This document shows positions 11,318 to 22,862 of a stretch of 64,000 nucleotides of DNA, in pieces. Location of the stretch: the NCBI RefSeq assembly GCF_026210795.1, contig NC_089446.1:3811001-3875000 (forward strand). The letters run 5' to 3'. Source of the stretch: Rhizophagus irregularis. Lineage: Eukaryota; Glomeromycota; Glomeromycetes; Glomerales; Glomeraceae. Numbering within the stretch: position 1 is the stretch's first letter; each line of letters starts with the position of its first letter. The position numbers and the translations under genes were made by a program. Under the pieces are notes generated by a model that was not told the DNA's origin, searched no databases, and saw only the letters and a list, made by a program, of their open reading frames with translations.

Positions 11318-12795
11318 AGAACCCCCGAAAAATGCTTATATATGTAAGGTACTAAGGTGCTTAGCCAACATAGAAAAGTTTTATGATGTAAGAATTTTAT
11401 AATGCTTAATTTTAAGAAAATTTTATACTATGTAAGATAATTAAATTGCATATTTTTGGTATTATTTTAAAATACTAAGAGTTTTTAGTTGCTTATTTTT
11501 TATATTTATATAACTTTTTAAAATATTATATATTGAATTTATAATTAATTTTTATTTTATTTTCACTAATGGTGAGTGTTAATTTTGTACTACATTTCAC
11601 AATTTTATATAAATACATAAACAAAAATTTTTTTTTGATGAAATTTCATTTTTTTTTTCAATGTTTTATTAATTATCTGTCAATAGTATCTTTTTAATTT
11701 TTATTAAACTCAGTGTATTATTTTTAATATAAAATTACTATATTATACATGTTTATTTTATTAAATAAAATTACTATAAATATGTTTTACTTTAAAATAT
11801 AATTTCACTACTCACCACTTTGGTTATATCAAATTATCTTTTATGCTTAAGTAAGTTTGTTCAGCAAGTTAAATCTACTTGTATTTTAATTTTCATAAGG
11901 CTAAGTATGATATTTATATAGAAAAGCATATTTTTTTTAACGGTAATAACTTTTAAATTTTTCACTTTTTCATTTATAACTTCAGAGCGTAATTACACCA
12001 CTTCAGTCAAATGAAATCGACTTTCTAAATTAATTGAAAGTTGTTCAGCAAGGTCGAAACTACTTATATATTAATTTTTATGAGTGTGAGTATAATACTT
12101 ATGGAGAAACATGCATTTTTCATAACGGTACTAACTTCCGAATTTTTTATTTCTCCGTTTACAACTTCAGAGCGTAATTCTAAATTAATTGATAATTGTT
12201 CAGCAAGGTTGAAACTACTATATATATATTAATTTTCATGAGTATGGGTATAATACTTATGGAGAAAAGTGCATTTTTCATAACAGTACTAACTTCTGAA
12301 TTTTTCATTTCTCCGTTTACAACTTTAGAGCGTAATTACACCTCTTTGGTCAAATGAAATCGACTTTCTAAATTAATTGATAATTGTTCAGCAAAGTCGA
12401 AACTACCTACATATTAATATTTATGGGTGTAAGTATAATACTTATGGAGAAATTTACATTTTTTGTAATAGTATTAATTTTGAATTTTTTTTATACTGTT
12501 TATTAACTTTATTAATTGAATATTGTTAATCTATTTGTATATTATGTTTTGTTTAGCTTCACAACATATTTAAAATTGGATTTAATAAAATATATTAATT
12601 AATAAATATATTTTATAAATTATATGTGTTATAATAAAAATTTAATTAGGTTAGAAGATTGATTTGCTTATTTTTATATAATTTTTAAGGTTAGATATCA
12701 ACAATGCTTAGCGATCATAGTAAAAACCTATGCTTAGAGCTACTAATAAAAAATATTTTTGGGATCTTACCTATATAAGTATTTTCCAGGGTCCT
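11318..12795. mobile_element. hAT-like non-coding element, TSD GGCATRAT
   Basis: The ends are AGAACCCCCGAAAAATGCTT on the left and ...TTTTCCAGGGTCCT on the right (AGGACCCTGGAAAATACTT when inverted). They are flanked by GGCATAAT (11310-11317) and GGCATGAT (12796-12803), an 8-bp duplication with one mismatch. The terminus AGGACCC is shared with the 296-bp MITE family found elsewhere in the window. The interior is very AT-rich with a degenerate tandem repeat. No coding frame. Confidence 0.75.
11860..12480. repeat. Degenerate ~155-190-bp tandem repeat
   Basis: The phrase GTTCAGCAAGGTCGAAACTAC recurs with small changes at about 11858, 12042, 12198 and 12388. The intervening blocks share ACTTATGGAGAAA, CATTTTTCATAACGGTACTAAC and ACAACTTCAGAGCGTAATT. 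One unit lacks about 30 bp (the ACCACTTCAGTCAAATGAAATCG block), explaining the short 156-bp spacing. It lies wholly inside the hAT-like element. Confidence 0.8.
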
Positions 12796-13494
12796 GGCAT
12801 GATGGCATCTCTAGATAATTCATGGAAATCATATTTCCACAATTCAACGTTGCAACTTTTATCATCCTAATTGCCGATTCTGCAATGAAATCTTGTTTTC
12901 TCATTTGGTGCCCATAAATACCAGTTGACAAAAGCGAGCCAATACGTCTTAGGACTGGCAGCTGAACTGTATGCTTGAAATAATACTGAACATAACCAGG
13001 GTAAATGCTATGGACTCATTGTCCTGTATAAATTTGGCTATAATATATGAACTTCTTTGATATTAGGGTGCACTTTTTGACCCAAAAATTTTGGCAGCAA
13101 TCTGAATACGACCAAATTGGGTTACAATTGGCAATACAACGATTGATTGATGTGAATCTCCTGATGATAAATCACTTGAAGCTAAATCAGCAATTGATGT
13201 AAAATTCCAATCGTATATATCATTATAATATTTCACCAATAGTTCATATGTGGCATTTGGTAACGATACTCAATTTCTTGGAGTAAGCATCTCTCCCAGA
13301 AATTCTTCGCTATTAGTAGTAATCGTGTTATCGATATTTTGATGAAAATTTTGCATAAAATGGTAAAGTTCATTAAAATCAAACCCATCATAAGCTGCCA
13401 AACTTCCAGTTATTAATCGAAATTGAATCAAAGGTAATGCATTCATCAATTTTGCATTATCTGATTGGGCGGATATTAAGCTGTTAAACCGTAA

Positions 13495-13805
13495 ACTTTA
13501 CAGAAACTTCAAGTTTTCAAGTGATATCATTTTGATATCATTTTGATATCATCAATATCGATTTAATATCGATACGATATCAAAATAAAGTATTATCACT
13601 TTGATATCATTTCAATATTAAATCGATATTAAAATGATATCAAAGTGATAATACTTTATTTCAATATCGTATCGATATTAAATTGATATCGTATCAATAT
13701 TAAATCGATATTGAAATGATATCAAAATGATATCAAAATGATATCACTTGAAAACTTAACGATATCGATTCTATATTGATTAAAAATGGTAAGTTTCTGT
13801 AAAGT
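13495..13805. mobile_element. GATATC-rich palindromic element
   Basis: The termini are a perfect 15-bp inverted repeat ACTTTACAGAAACTT / AAGTTTCTGTAAAGT. Almost all of the 311 bp is made from GATATCA, AATATCG and ATCGATA words that pair into a long hairpin (centre near 13625). The target duplication is unclear (possibly TAA). It sits at the 5' edge of the Tnp2 relic. Superfamily unknown. Confidence 0.65.
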
Positions 13806-14077
13806 AATTGAAAAATTGGCATTAGAGTAGCAGGAAGGAACTCTCATTTTATGGGTTAGGGCTCGAGATGCTTCCTCCCTTTAAACTCGCTACTTCGTTC
13901 ATTTTATTACATTTGTTTTTTTAGCTTATCATAAACAATGAAAAAAATTAAAGATTTTTTCAACGTGAAATAAAACTTTTATTATGTTTAGTTATTCTAT
14001 TATGTATATATTATTTCCAGAATATTTAGCTATGTCTTTTTTGATTCCCTTCCCTTCGTACACATTTCATTTTACAT
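13806..14077. other. 3' flank of the Crinkler gene
   Basis: No coding sequence is recognised. TTTATT at 13978-13983 is an AATAAA polyadenylation signal on the minus strand, about 95 nt past the stop codon of the Crinkler gene, which is a sensible distance. A GC-richer patch (TTATGGGTTAGGGCTCGAG, about 13849) is unexplained. Confidence 0.5.
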
Positions 14078-16516
14078 TTACAAACTTTTTTTGGGCCTTC
14101 CCCTTCTCCTTTGAGCATTTTTTTGTTCTTTAGTCTCTTTATCAGATTCGCGGTTTGTTTTCTCAATTTTAACGATTTGATTAGGTAAATATCTATTAAT
14201 ATCACTGTTGACATTCCCAAATCCAATTACTACCTGAGTATAATTGGGATTAATTTCATGATTTTTATTCCGTGTTTCTTTAGTTATACATTCCACCGAC
14301 TCATCTGTCTCACTACTGTGTGTAATCCATATGAACATTATTTCCAATTTATCCTCAAAACTTGATAAGTTTGGTTTTAAATTTGGCCAGATACTGGAGA
14401 AAAACTTTCTCTCAGAATCCGAATGGTTATCCTTATTAAGAGTAATCTGTACTGGGGCAACATACAATTTATCCTTTGTTTGCGAGATCAGTAATCCATT
14501 GATGGCCTCTTGGTTCCAACAGCATGGTAAGTAAAATATACATTTCTCTTTATTCGAGGAAAACTTAATTTCTTTTTCGTTATAAAAAAATTCCATACCA
14601 CCAGGCTTAAAATTTACACGGTTTGCCATTAATCCATTCCTAAAAATACTAGCAATACACGCCTTTTCAACAAAAAATCTCTTAACCGATGGGTTGGTTT
14701 TGAAATCTGATATGCGACTGATCCATTTTATATTTGTAAATATTTCCATTTCTCTTTTTTCAAAGAGATATTCAGCCATGGAATCTCGTATAAGCCCACA
14801 GACATAATAACAGATATTGTCATCTTTGATGTAAAAGTAACGATGATCATAATCATCTTTTCTATAGCCCAGTTTAGGATGTGTATTTGTAATGAATGAC
14901 AACATTAATCCAACATGACTATGAAAACAGAGAAAATCAGCATTGTATAGATCATATAGTTTACAAAACAAATCAAAAATATATTTACCGATCCCATGTA
15001 TGTTTATTGCCTAGTAGATTTTCCGAATATTCTGTTATCGGCTTTTGTATTATTGACTTTAATTTTTGTTTTAGATATGCAAATGCATCTTCAAAATTCT
15101 TGTGACTATATTCTAGCAAAAAGTTTAAGAATAGTGGAATTTTGCCTGTGATGTCTTTGATTCGTTCCTTCTCCTGATCATTCATTGCTGGCAAACTATA
15201 CTTTTTCCACCATTCTTCCATCTCTTCCTAAATAAACATTATGTTAATATACAAAAAATTCACAACATAAAGTAACTTAATCTTACCTCATTAAACCCTC
15301 CATAAAGCTTGATCTTTAATTCACCAGTTTGCTTTTGCATAAGATATAGTATTGTCTTATTGTTAGCTGAAAAACTCATTATATAATAATGGTAATTGCT
15401 CATTTTATTAATTTGTTGTTTAATTTTTAAGCTAATCCCAGTATTATCAAGTTCATCTAAAGCATTCATTTGGTCGACAATGAAATATAACTTTTCTTTG
15501 AATTGTAATTTTTTACAAAAATCTACGATATTTTCAAAATTTTCACAGGAATTAATTTCGTTTATTTTTGCATCATCATCATGATAGGCAAGAAATAAGG
15601 CAGACTTGGTATAATCTACTGGGTCCACTGCCAGTTGGCGACAATCAGGAAGAAATACAACACGTCTTCCTGTTCGAAAAAGGAAGCATGCAATTGCTGA
15701 AAGGATATGTGACTTGCCATATCCGACAGTACCATAAACAAATAATTTCATGTATCCAGTACCAGATCGAAGTTTGTTTATGGTTTCTAAAATGTTCCTG
15801 AATTCCTTTCGTCCCATAAAGTTAAAATAACGATTATTGTCAATGGCGAATCTATCTATTGGTAATTTTTCACCAAGGTATGGATATGGTAACGAAAGGA
15901 AATTTTTAGGATTTGAGTAAGTAGATTCATTCTCGTCAAGTTTCATTATACCTTCCATGATTTTATGGGCAGTAGAAATTATATTTAAATCTATAAAATA
16001 ATCTTACATATTAAAATGATGATATTTAGTCTTAGTTGAATCCAAAAAATTACACACCTGCAAATTTCGCTCTTTTACTATTTTGACCTTTGTCTGAATC
16101 TACTAGCGATCGCTTTCCTTTTTCTGATTGAATAAAAAATATAAGATGTGAAATAACGCGAATTTCTTGTTCGAGAGGTAAACCATTGGGAGACACTTAC
16201 CAGTAGTGACAGATGGAAGCGGTTCCACGATGATGCGGATGTTAGTACTAGTGGGTGTTTCTTGAAAATAACTTCCAACAGATTCGAATGAATGCAACTC
16301 TACACCTTTGTACTCTTTTACGATCACTTCTTGATTTTCCTTGGTTTGAATAATATCGACCCTCCATAATGTCAGTCTGTCTGCGTCAATACCAATGAAG
16401 GCATTTTGTTTCGCGTCCTTTATGGCTATTCTGAGGTGCCCAAAAGTCGCGTAATTTCTAGTATCAATTGGGAAAGAGTTTTTAATAGCGTCACCTTGAA
16501 CGAGGCAAAATATCAT
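14078..16516 (-). CDS. Crinkler (CRN) family effector with P-loop NTPase and nuclease-like C-terminus
   Basis: Five exons fit exactly: 16516-16201, 16123-16058, 15990-15287, 15227-14989 and 14918-14078. They total 2166 nt (721 codons plus stop) with consensus GT...AG introns and no disruption. Residues about 1-100 match the ubiquitin-like CRN header (FCLVQGD near the start, then DADRLTLWRVDI). Exon 2 encodes a basic, NLS-like linker. Exon 3 has a Walker A (GTVGYGKSH) and a Walker B-like strand (LYFIVDQMNALD), as in STAND/KAP-like NTPases of this class. Exons 4-5 form a C-terminal domain with conserved Glu/Gln positions resembling the restriction-endonuclease fold known for CRN effectors, and end in an AT-hook-like RRRGRPKK. 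The start at 16516 is preferred because the header begins there; a longer frame reaches 16561. No signal peptide is visible, which is usual for fungal CRNs. Host-directed or nuclear action is family knowledge, not shown here. Confidence 0.88.
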
Positions 16517-16561
16517 AATATTGGTATATCTGCAAATGCGGAAATCGAGTGTTAAAAACAA

Positions 16562-16963
16562 TGATCAAAAAGTAATTTTCCAGTATAATACAAATAAAAG
16601 ACTTTTTGGATACAATTTTAGACCTACCAGAAAGTGATTTTTCCTCGATTTTAGTTTGTACCCGGGATGGCGAAAGTACTCAAAATAGCGAAGAATAGTT
16701 CGACATTTTGATTATATATCATATATTTATGTATTTCCATAAACGGTTGTTGACTAATTACTATAAACTGTGAGTCAGTAATACTACGAACAGAGTCAGC
16801 AATGTGTCAAGGATCATTACGAAAAAAAATTTTATCAAAATACGTCACAATGTTACATGAGAGTGCCAATCAAAATAATTCCTGGTCAGCGAAACTAATG
16901 TTCTGGACAAGACTACGCAATATATATTTCGGTTATGACTGTGCATTTATAAGGAAGCGACTC
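16562..16963. other. Upstream region of the Crinkler gene
   Basis: No supported gene is seen. AT-rich boxes (TATATATCATATA at about 16713) could serve as promoter elements for the minus-strand Crinkler gene. A 75-codon plus-strand frame at 16802 runs into the MITE and has no recognisable content. A short stretch similar in style to coding sequence precedes the MITE but cannot be assigned. Confidence 0.35.
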
Positions 16964-17072
16964 CACAGGTCAAAAAGTGAAAAATCAGGCATCAATCAGG
17001 CACCAATCGGTCACCAATCAGCTACCTGATTGGTGACCGATTGGTGCCTGATTTTTCACTTTTCGACCTGTG
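16964..17072. mobile_element. 109-bp CACTA-type MITE, near-perfect palindrome, TSD CTC
   Basis: It starts CACAGGTCAAAAAGTG and ends CACTTTTCGACCTGTG, with CTC at 16961-16963 and 17073-17075. The whole element is two copies of the 54-bp terminus joined head to head (repeated CCAATCAG/CCAATCGG words), with no spacer. It is the shortest member of the family and defines the minimal terminus. Confidence 0.88.
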
Positions 17073-17202
17073 CTCAGAACTTGCAAAGCCAATATCTATT
17101 TTTTTGTTCAGAACTTTCAAGGACCTTATTAGGCAGAGAACATAAACTTTTAGTGAGTTTTACTAAAGTCAGTATTGTTAATTTATTTCTGACTCAGCAT
17201 GT

Positions 17203-17481
17203 CACTGGTAAAAAAATGATTTATCCTACACATATCTTACACATATTGGGTACTTAAAATGTAGAAAATCATACACAAATAATACACATATCATACACAT
17301 ATCGGGTACTAATATATATATCATACATATATCAGGTACCTGATAGGTATACTATATATATAAGTACCCGATATGTGTATGATATGTGTATTATTTGTGT
17401 ATGATTTTCTACATTTTAAGTACCCGATATGTGTAAGATATGTGTAGGATATGTGTAGGATAGACCATTTTTTTACCAGTG
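17203..17481. mobile_element. CACTGG-terminus MITE, copy 1, TSD TGT
   Basis: TIR CACTGGTAAAAAAATG at both ends; 279 bp; 3-bp duplication TGT at 17200-17202 and 17482-17484. The arms carry CCTACACATATCTTACACAT and GATATGTGTATTATTTGTG words and form one large hairpin. CAC termini plus a 3-bp TSD place it with CACTA elements. A sister copy is at 33111. Confidence 0.82.
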
Positions 17482-17631
17482 TGTTCTATGCATAATAACT
17501 GACGACCATTTATTCTATCCAGAATATTGATGTTGACAAATGAAATTAGAGTTAATGTTGGGATATTGTATTAGTATGTAGATAGTGTATGTAGATAGCC
17601 GAACAAAATACTGGCAGGCATTAGTATAGAG

Positions 17632-20501
17632 TAGGAAATTTAATTATATTGATTATGATCGATGATTGATTAATTTGATCAATCATCGATCATATGATTT
17701 TAAATCCAATTACAATCAATCAAGCTAACCAATCATCGATTATCAAACTAATCGATTAAAATATATAATCATATATTGGTCGATCAAACAAAAATTAAAA
17801 ATATATTTGCAATTTATGGAAATTAAGCGAATTTCTACTTTCTTTAATTGTCAACTAGTATGTGCAAGTAATTTTATATTACAATATTATTGGTATTAAA
17901 ATTTCCTTATTCATATTGTTTCTTTTGAAACACGCGAAAATATCACGAAAAATATATTATATACTTTTAAATGGCAAATTTTCCAGGTTCAAAAAAGCGT
18001 GTTAAAAGAAAAGAAATTTCACATTTATCTAAAAACAATGCAATATTACGTAAATAGAAGAACAAAAAGAACAAGAACCACAATGGATTTCTAATACTAG
18101 AAAAACAAGTTTTGTATAGAAGTTTTTTCAGGCTAAAACAAATGGTCGTGCATATTGCAGGTACAATGATAATGACAATGGTAATGAGTGCGGATATAGT
18201 TGTATCTATAAAATGCAAACAAGTACTATTATATATCATATTAATAATGTTCATAATGAATATAAAAAAAAATCCGAAGTACGTATTGATTTGCATAATT
18301 AAAACAGATCTGCAAATATATTAATTTTAATTTTACATTACTAGCAATTAAAAGTTGATGAACAATTTAAAAAAGTTACACCATATAAGGAACTATTACA
18401 ACAAAAATTGCATAATGGAGTAGCAGATTGTATCGTTACAGATGGATTACCTTTTAATAATACAGTGCGAGGAAAAGGTTTTAAGCGAATGATAAATAAT
18501 ATAAATCCACCACCATGTTATGCGACTCTAAAACGGGATATAGGATGTGGATATAAAACAGCAGTTGAATTAATGAAGAGTTACGTTGAAGAAACTTGCA
18601 TTTATGCTTCTATTACCACTGATCTTTAGACCTCAAGAGCTAAAACTGGATATATTGGTATAACGTGTCATTGGTTAACTCAGGAAATGAAATTATGTGA
18701 TATATTGGTATGCATAGAAAAAATTTCATATCCACATACCGGAACTCATATTCGCAAAACTATTCAAGAAAAGTTAAAGGTTTTGGGATTAGAAAAGAAG
18801 GTAAATGTAGCAGTAACAGATAATGGGAGTAATATGGTTAAGGCAATTAATGAATGGGATGGTGTGAGTAGAGTAGCATGCTCAGCACATACTCTTCAGC
18901 TTTGCGTGCTTAAAGGATTAAAACAAATAAAACCATATCTTCAAAGATATGCAAAATTAAACCAGTTTTTTGAATTACCTAAGCAAATAGAAAGGTTAGA
19001 AGATGTTCAAAGAGAAATAATTAGACAAGAAGAACGAATAACTAATGAAACTGAATTATCACCTTCTGTGGAAAATAATGAAAATGTTGATGAAAACAAT
19101 CAATATGAAAAAAACAAACCATTAAAGATTCTTAGAACAATTACAGAGGTACCAACACATTGGGAATCAAAATTAGCTTCCTGTAAATGGTTAAAAGAAT
19201 TAAAAAAAACCAATAAACCGTTTATGTGTTACACTTAGCTTGGAAACAGATTATGAAGCAAGAAAAGATTATTAACGATTAACAGCATTAATGTTAAGTG
19301 ATATTGAATGGAAATTACTTGATAAGTTGATTGAAACATTAACTCCAATTGAAAGTGCTACCCAGTTTCTTGGAGGTCAAAAATATTGCACACTTTCTTT
19401 AATTTTTTCTTCAATCCAAATACTTAAATATGATTATACACCAGATCCAAACATTTCGGTAAATAGTGATGGTAAACAATTATTATATTAAATTATTTTC
19501 TAATAAATATCATGTTATATTATGTTAATAATAATTACTAATTTAACCATTAATTAAAATAGAAAATAACGAGGAAAATAATGAAGAAAATTTACACTTG
19601 GAGATTGAGGATGAATTTGCGGAATATTCACCATTATCATCTGATGATGATATTAATTCTATAATTAATTCAATCAAAAAAGGAATTTATGATGCTCTTT
19701 TTGAATATTGGAATATTCCACCAAATTCTACTTTATCAGCCAATTTATTAGATCCTAGATCTAAAACAATGTACGGTTAGTCTAATGAATTACAGGAACT
19801 AGCAAAACTTTTATTGAATACAGAATATGAAGAATATAAAGATAATGATATATTTATACAAATTTATCCATTATCTCAATCCCGATCTCAATTTTTTTTA
19901 AGTAGGATATTTGGTCTTCAAATACATTCATCAACCGATAATGAATTAACTCAATATTTAGATAATTTTCGCACACCCCAAGCTTCTCTTGATACTGATA
20001 TTTTCAAATGGTGAATTAATAATAGGGAAAAGTTTCCAACATTGTTTAAAGTTGCACATAAATATTTGGGAATTCCAGCTACCTCTGTTCCTAGTGAACG
20101 ACTTTTTAGTGACGCCGGTAACTAAATAACTTCTGAAAGGAATAGATTAAAAGCAGAAACAGTTAATAAAATACTTTTTTTAAAGAAAAATATGGAATAC
20201 ATCAATCCATTTAAATAATATACGTCTTAATAATAAAATAATTACTATTTACCAGTTAATATTAAAATTTGATTGTTTTTAATAAATTTAATATGTTAAT
20301 AGGATATAAATATCAAATATTTTTTGCGAAAAAATGATTATTAAATTGATTGATCGATCAAATTGATCAAATAACATCTGATTATTAGTTTTAGTTGATT
20401 AATTGGTTGATGAAACGTGACTAATCAATTTTTGATCGATTAATTTCTCCTGAAATAATCAATTAATCGATTAAGAGATTTATGAGCAATTAAATTTCCT
20501 A
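17632..20501 (+). mobile_element. hAT transposon, full length, TSD GTATAGAG
   Basis: TIRs TAGGAAATTTAATTAT and its inverse (GAGCAATTAAATTTCCTA) are bounded by an exact 8-bp duplication GTATAGAG at 17624-17631 and 20502-20509. The subterminal regions are dense in GATTGATC/CGATCAAT words (17640-17780 and 20330-20470), as expected for hAT transposase binding. It contains a single transposase gene, now mutated. Length 2870 bp is in the normal range for autonomous hATs. Confidence 0.9.
17971..20218 (+). pseudogene. hAT transposase (BED finger, DDE core, hATC domain), decayed
   Basis: The N-terminal part has a BED-type finger (CGYSCIYK then HINNVH, about 18185-18265). The catalytic core includes TTDL, TGYIGITCHWL, VAVTDNGSNMVKAINEW (about 18805-18855) and ACSAHTLQLCVLKGL. 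The C-terminal dimerisation region reads [30 protein letters not shown] and RNRLKAETVNKILFLKKN, ending 20218. Stops interrupt it at 18055, 18627-18629 (TTDLWTS expected, TGG to TAG), 19236, about 19777, about 20012 and about 20122, and some introns or indels lie between the segments. It is non-functional as it stands. Closest named family is Ac-like hAT. Confidence 0.88.
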
Positions 20502-20659
20502 GTATAGAGACTTTGTAAAACAAGTTTATGTATTACCAAATCTTGTAATTTATTTTTTTACATCAATAAATCAGAAATTCCTAATGAAGATATATATTAC
20601 CTTGTTTTTTTTTATATATGCTAACGAACTTTTGAATTCTTCCCATCCTATATAAAACA

Positions 20660-22791
20660 ATGTCAAACACTCAATCTATTGATTCATTAAGAGAATTAAA
20701 TGTCAAGCTCTTAGCTGAGATTACTAAACTTAGGAAGTAGTTTGCTGAAATCGAGAGCAAGAATGCTGAGATTCCTGAACTTAGAAGGAAAGTTGCAGAC
20801 GTTGAGGCTGAGAATGCAAAACTGAGGCAGTTTATTGAAGAGAATGCTAAGCGTGATGTTAGAGTCAAGGAACTAGAGCAAAAAAATACAAAGCTTGAGG
20901 CCAGACTCGCAATAGTGGAACAGAGTTCTGTAGCAGTGAATGAATAATCAAAGAATGACAAGGAAGCAATTGCAAAGCAATCAGCTCCATCTTCTTGCAT
21001 ATACTCGAATGTAAGAGATAAAAGTAGAGGTGAAAAGTACTGAAAAGTGTTTTGCTGAAGATTCTTCATCTGATGATAATTTACTATCAATTCCCAATTA
21101 TAGTCAAGAAAAGCAGGACTAATCTCTGCCATCTTGTATGAATGATCAGAAATCATTGGTAGACAGGAAAATAGATACTTTCTTGAATGATGCATATAAG
21201 AAAAGTGTTAGTGATGGGATAAGACGACGCAATAAGGAGAAACTTCTGCGTGAGACAGCCTTCCTTAAAGTATTATTTTCTGCAGAAAATAATCTGACTG
21301 TTTTCTCAGGAAATGATCAGATGGTTTCAAAGAAGTCAGAAAAAATCAAGAAAACTTCAAGAAATCAGCAAAAGGTTATTCAAGATCACAAGTCGAAAAG
21401 TGAAAAATCAGGCATCAATCAGTCACCAATCAGTCACCAATCAGGTAGCTGATTGGTGACCGATTGGTGACTAATTGGCATTTTTGCCAAATACTGTTAC
21501 CAATCAGGCAGTTTGCTAACTTTTGATCCAGTGATCAGAAAAAAATGAAATATAGCTCATTGGAATCGTCTCAACAAGACGAATCTAATGGTAGTAAAAT
21601 CACATTTTTAGGATTAATAGTTAATAAAATATTAAATAAAATATAAATAATACATTTTTATTTTTATATTTTACTTAATTTCTCATCAAGTATTAATCCT
21701 AGAAATGCGATTTTACTACCATTAGATTTGTCTTGTTGAGACGATTCCAATGAGCTATATTTCATTTTTTTCTGATCACTGGATCAAAAGTTAGCAAACT
21801 GCCTGATTGGTGACAGTATTTGGCGAATATGCCAATCAGTCACCAATCGGTCACCAATTAGCTACCTGATTGGTGGCCGATTGGTGACTGATTGATGCCT
21901 GATTTTTCACTTTTCGACCTGTGGATTTTGATGACTCTGATGAGATCAAGCTCACTAAAAATCAGAATATAGAACTTGATTTAATATGAGATTTACAGAG
22001 TGGTAGTATTATTGCTTCAACTTCCAAAATTAGTGAGCAGTATTCATCCTCTTGCGAAGCATCTTACGGCCAAATTACAACACAAAGCCTAATCCATTTA
22101 TTTTGAAATGCAACATAAACTGGACATGAAGAGATTGTCCTGAGTTCATTATTCAGATAATTTTGAAAATAAGGTTGTTGAAATTCGTCATGAGACAGAA
22201 GTTACTGATAAAACTGCAAGAACTCAAATATACAAGGAAATGTTAGAACATCTGGCTGGTGTTACGCCTGTTGCCTTGCGAATTAAAACTCTTAGAGCCA
22301 AAAAAATTCACAAATTGTTTGGAGAGAATGGTGTAGGGATTGATAAGATTAAGTGTGTCAATTGCAATGCAAATGAGATTTCAAAATTAACTAACGAACA
22401 AATTCAAAATATTATAGATCAAGTAACTTTAAAAACTATTTTCTCGGGAAATGATCAGAGTCACGTGCCTTTGAAAATCACCAATGGTAATGCATTTTCA
22501 AAACTTAAGGTAAACGTTTCTACCACATCTCGTTCACCAATTCCTAGGACTACTTATGACCAATCCTATTTTCGCAACAAGACATTGGGCCAATATTCTA
22601 ATTTATATAAAGAATTTAGTAGTGAAAATTTTGACTATTATGGTATTACTGACAAGACATCTTGTGATCCCAAAAGGACTTGCCCATTATGCAGTTTAGA
22701 TCATGATGATGAGGAAAGTATAGAAGGTAGATATAAGGCTGGATCCTATTTTATTAAGTGTGAACAGCACGAAATTGAGATAATTGCATAG
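20660..22791 (+). pseudogene. Coiled-coil / CPLC zinc-binding family protein, broken
   Basis: A TATATAAAAC box at about 20649 precedes ATG 20660. The first 95 codons form a strongly heptad-patterned coiled coil (ELRRKVADVEAENAKLRQF) with a TAG at about 20738. A basic middle follows (21138-21386: SVSDGIRRRNKEKLLRE). The gene is then interrupted by the MITE 21387-21923 (insertion plus TSD is 540 bp, so frame is kept across it). The C-terminal part (22240-22791) ends in a small domain CPLCSLDHDDE...KCEQHEIE that should bind one metal ion. Further stops and frame changes lie between 21950 and 22240. The family seems common in these fungi; its function is unknown. Nearest relative is the gene directly downstream. 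Confidence 0.6.
21387..21923. mobile_element. CACTA-type MITE with CACAG termini, TSD GAT
   Basis: The left end CACAAGTCGAAAAGTG and right end CACTTTTCGACCTGTG are flanked by GAT at 21384-21386 and 21924-21926. Length is 537 bp. It shares termini and inner arms (21530-21790) with the element at 205, but without the GATCA-rich insertion. It lies inside the coding region of the coiled-coil gene. Confidence 0.88.
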
Positions 22792-22862
22792 TCTCATTAT
22801 TTTTTACACATGTCAACTATTACCTAATTAGATTGATTTGCAATTATAGAAAAAAAGGAAAT

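Larger units (their letters stand above)
11215..13494 (-). pseudogene. Second Tnp2 transposase relic (C-terminal part), split by an insertion
   Basis: Minus-strand reading of 13494-12804 and 11317-11215 gives the same C-terminal region as the gene at 4731, including TGSLAAYDGFDFNELYHF, EMLTPRN, VVLPIVTQFGRIQIAAKIFG and YIIAKFIQDNES. The first part is largely open with scattered stops. A 1478-bp element (11318-12795) interrupts it, and the remaining C-terminal codons continue at 11317. The 5' end stops at the palindrome at 13495. The copy is diverged from the one at 4731, so it represents another family member and not a recent duplicate. Confidence 0.75.

Noticed and set aside
20671-21195. Minus-strand 174-codon frame
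   Set aside because: Antisense of the coiled-coil gene; Leu/Ser-rich composition is the complement of the Glu/Lys heptads.
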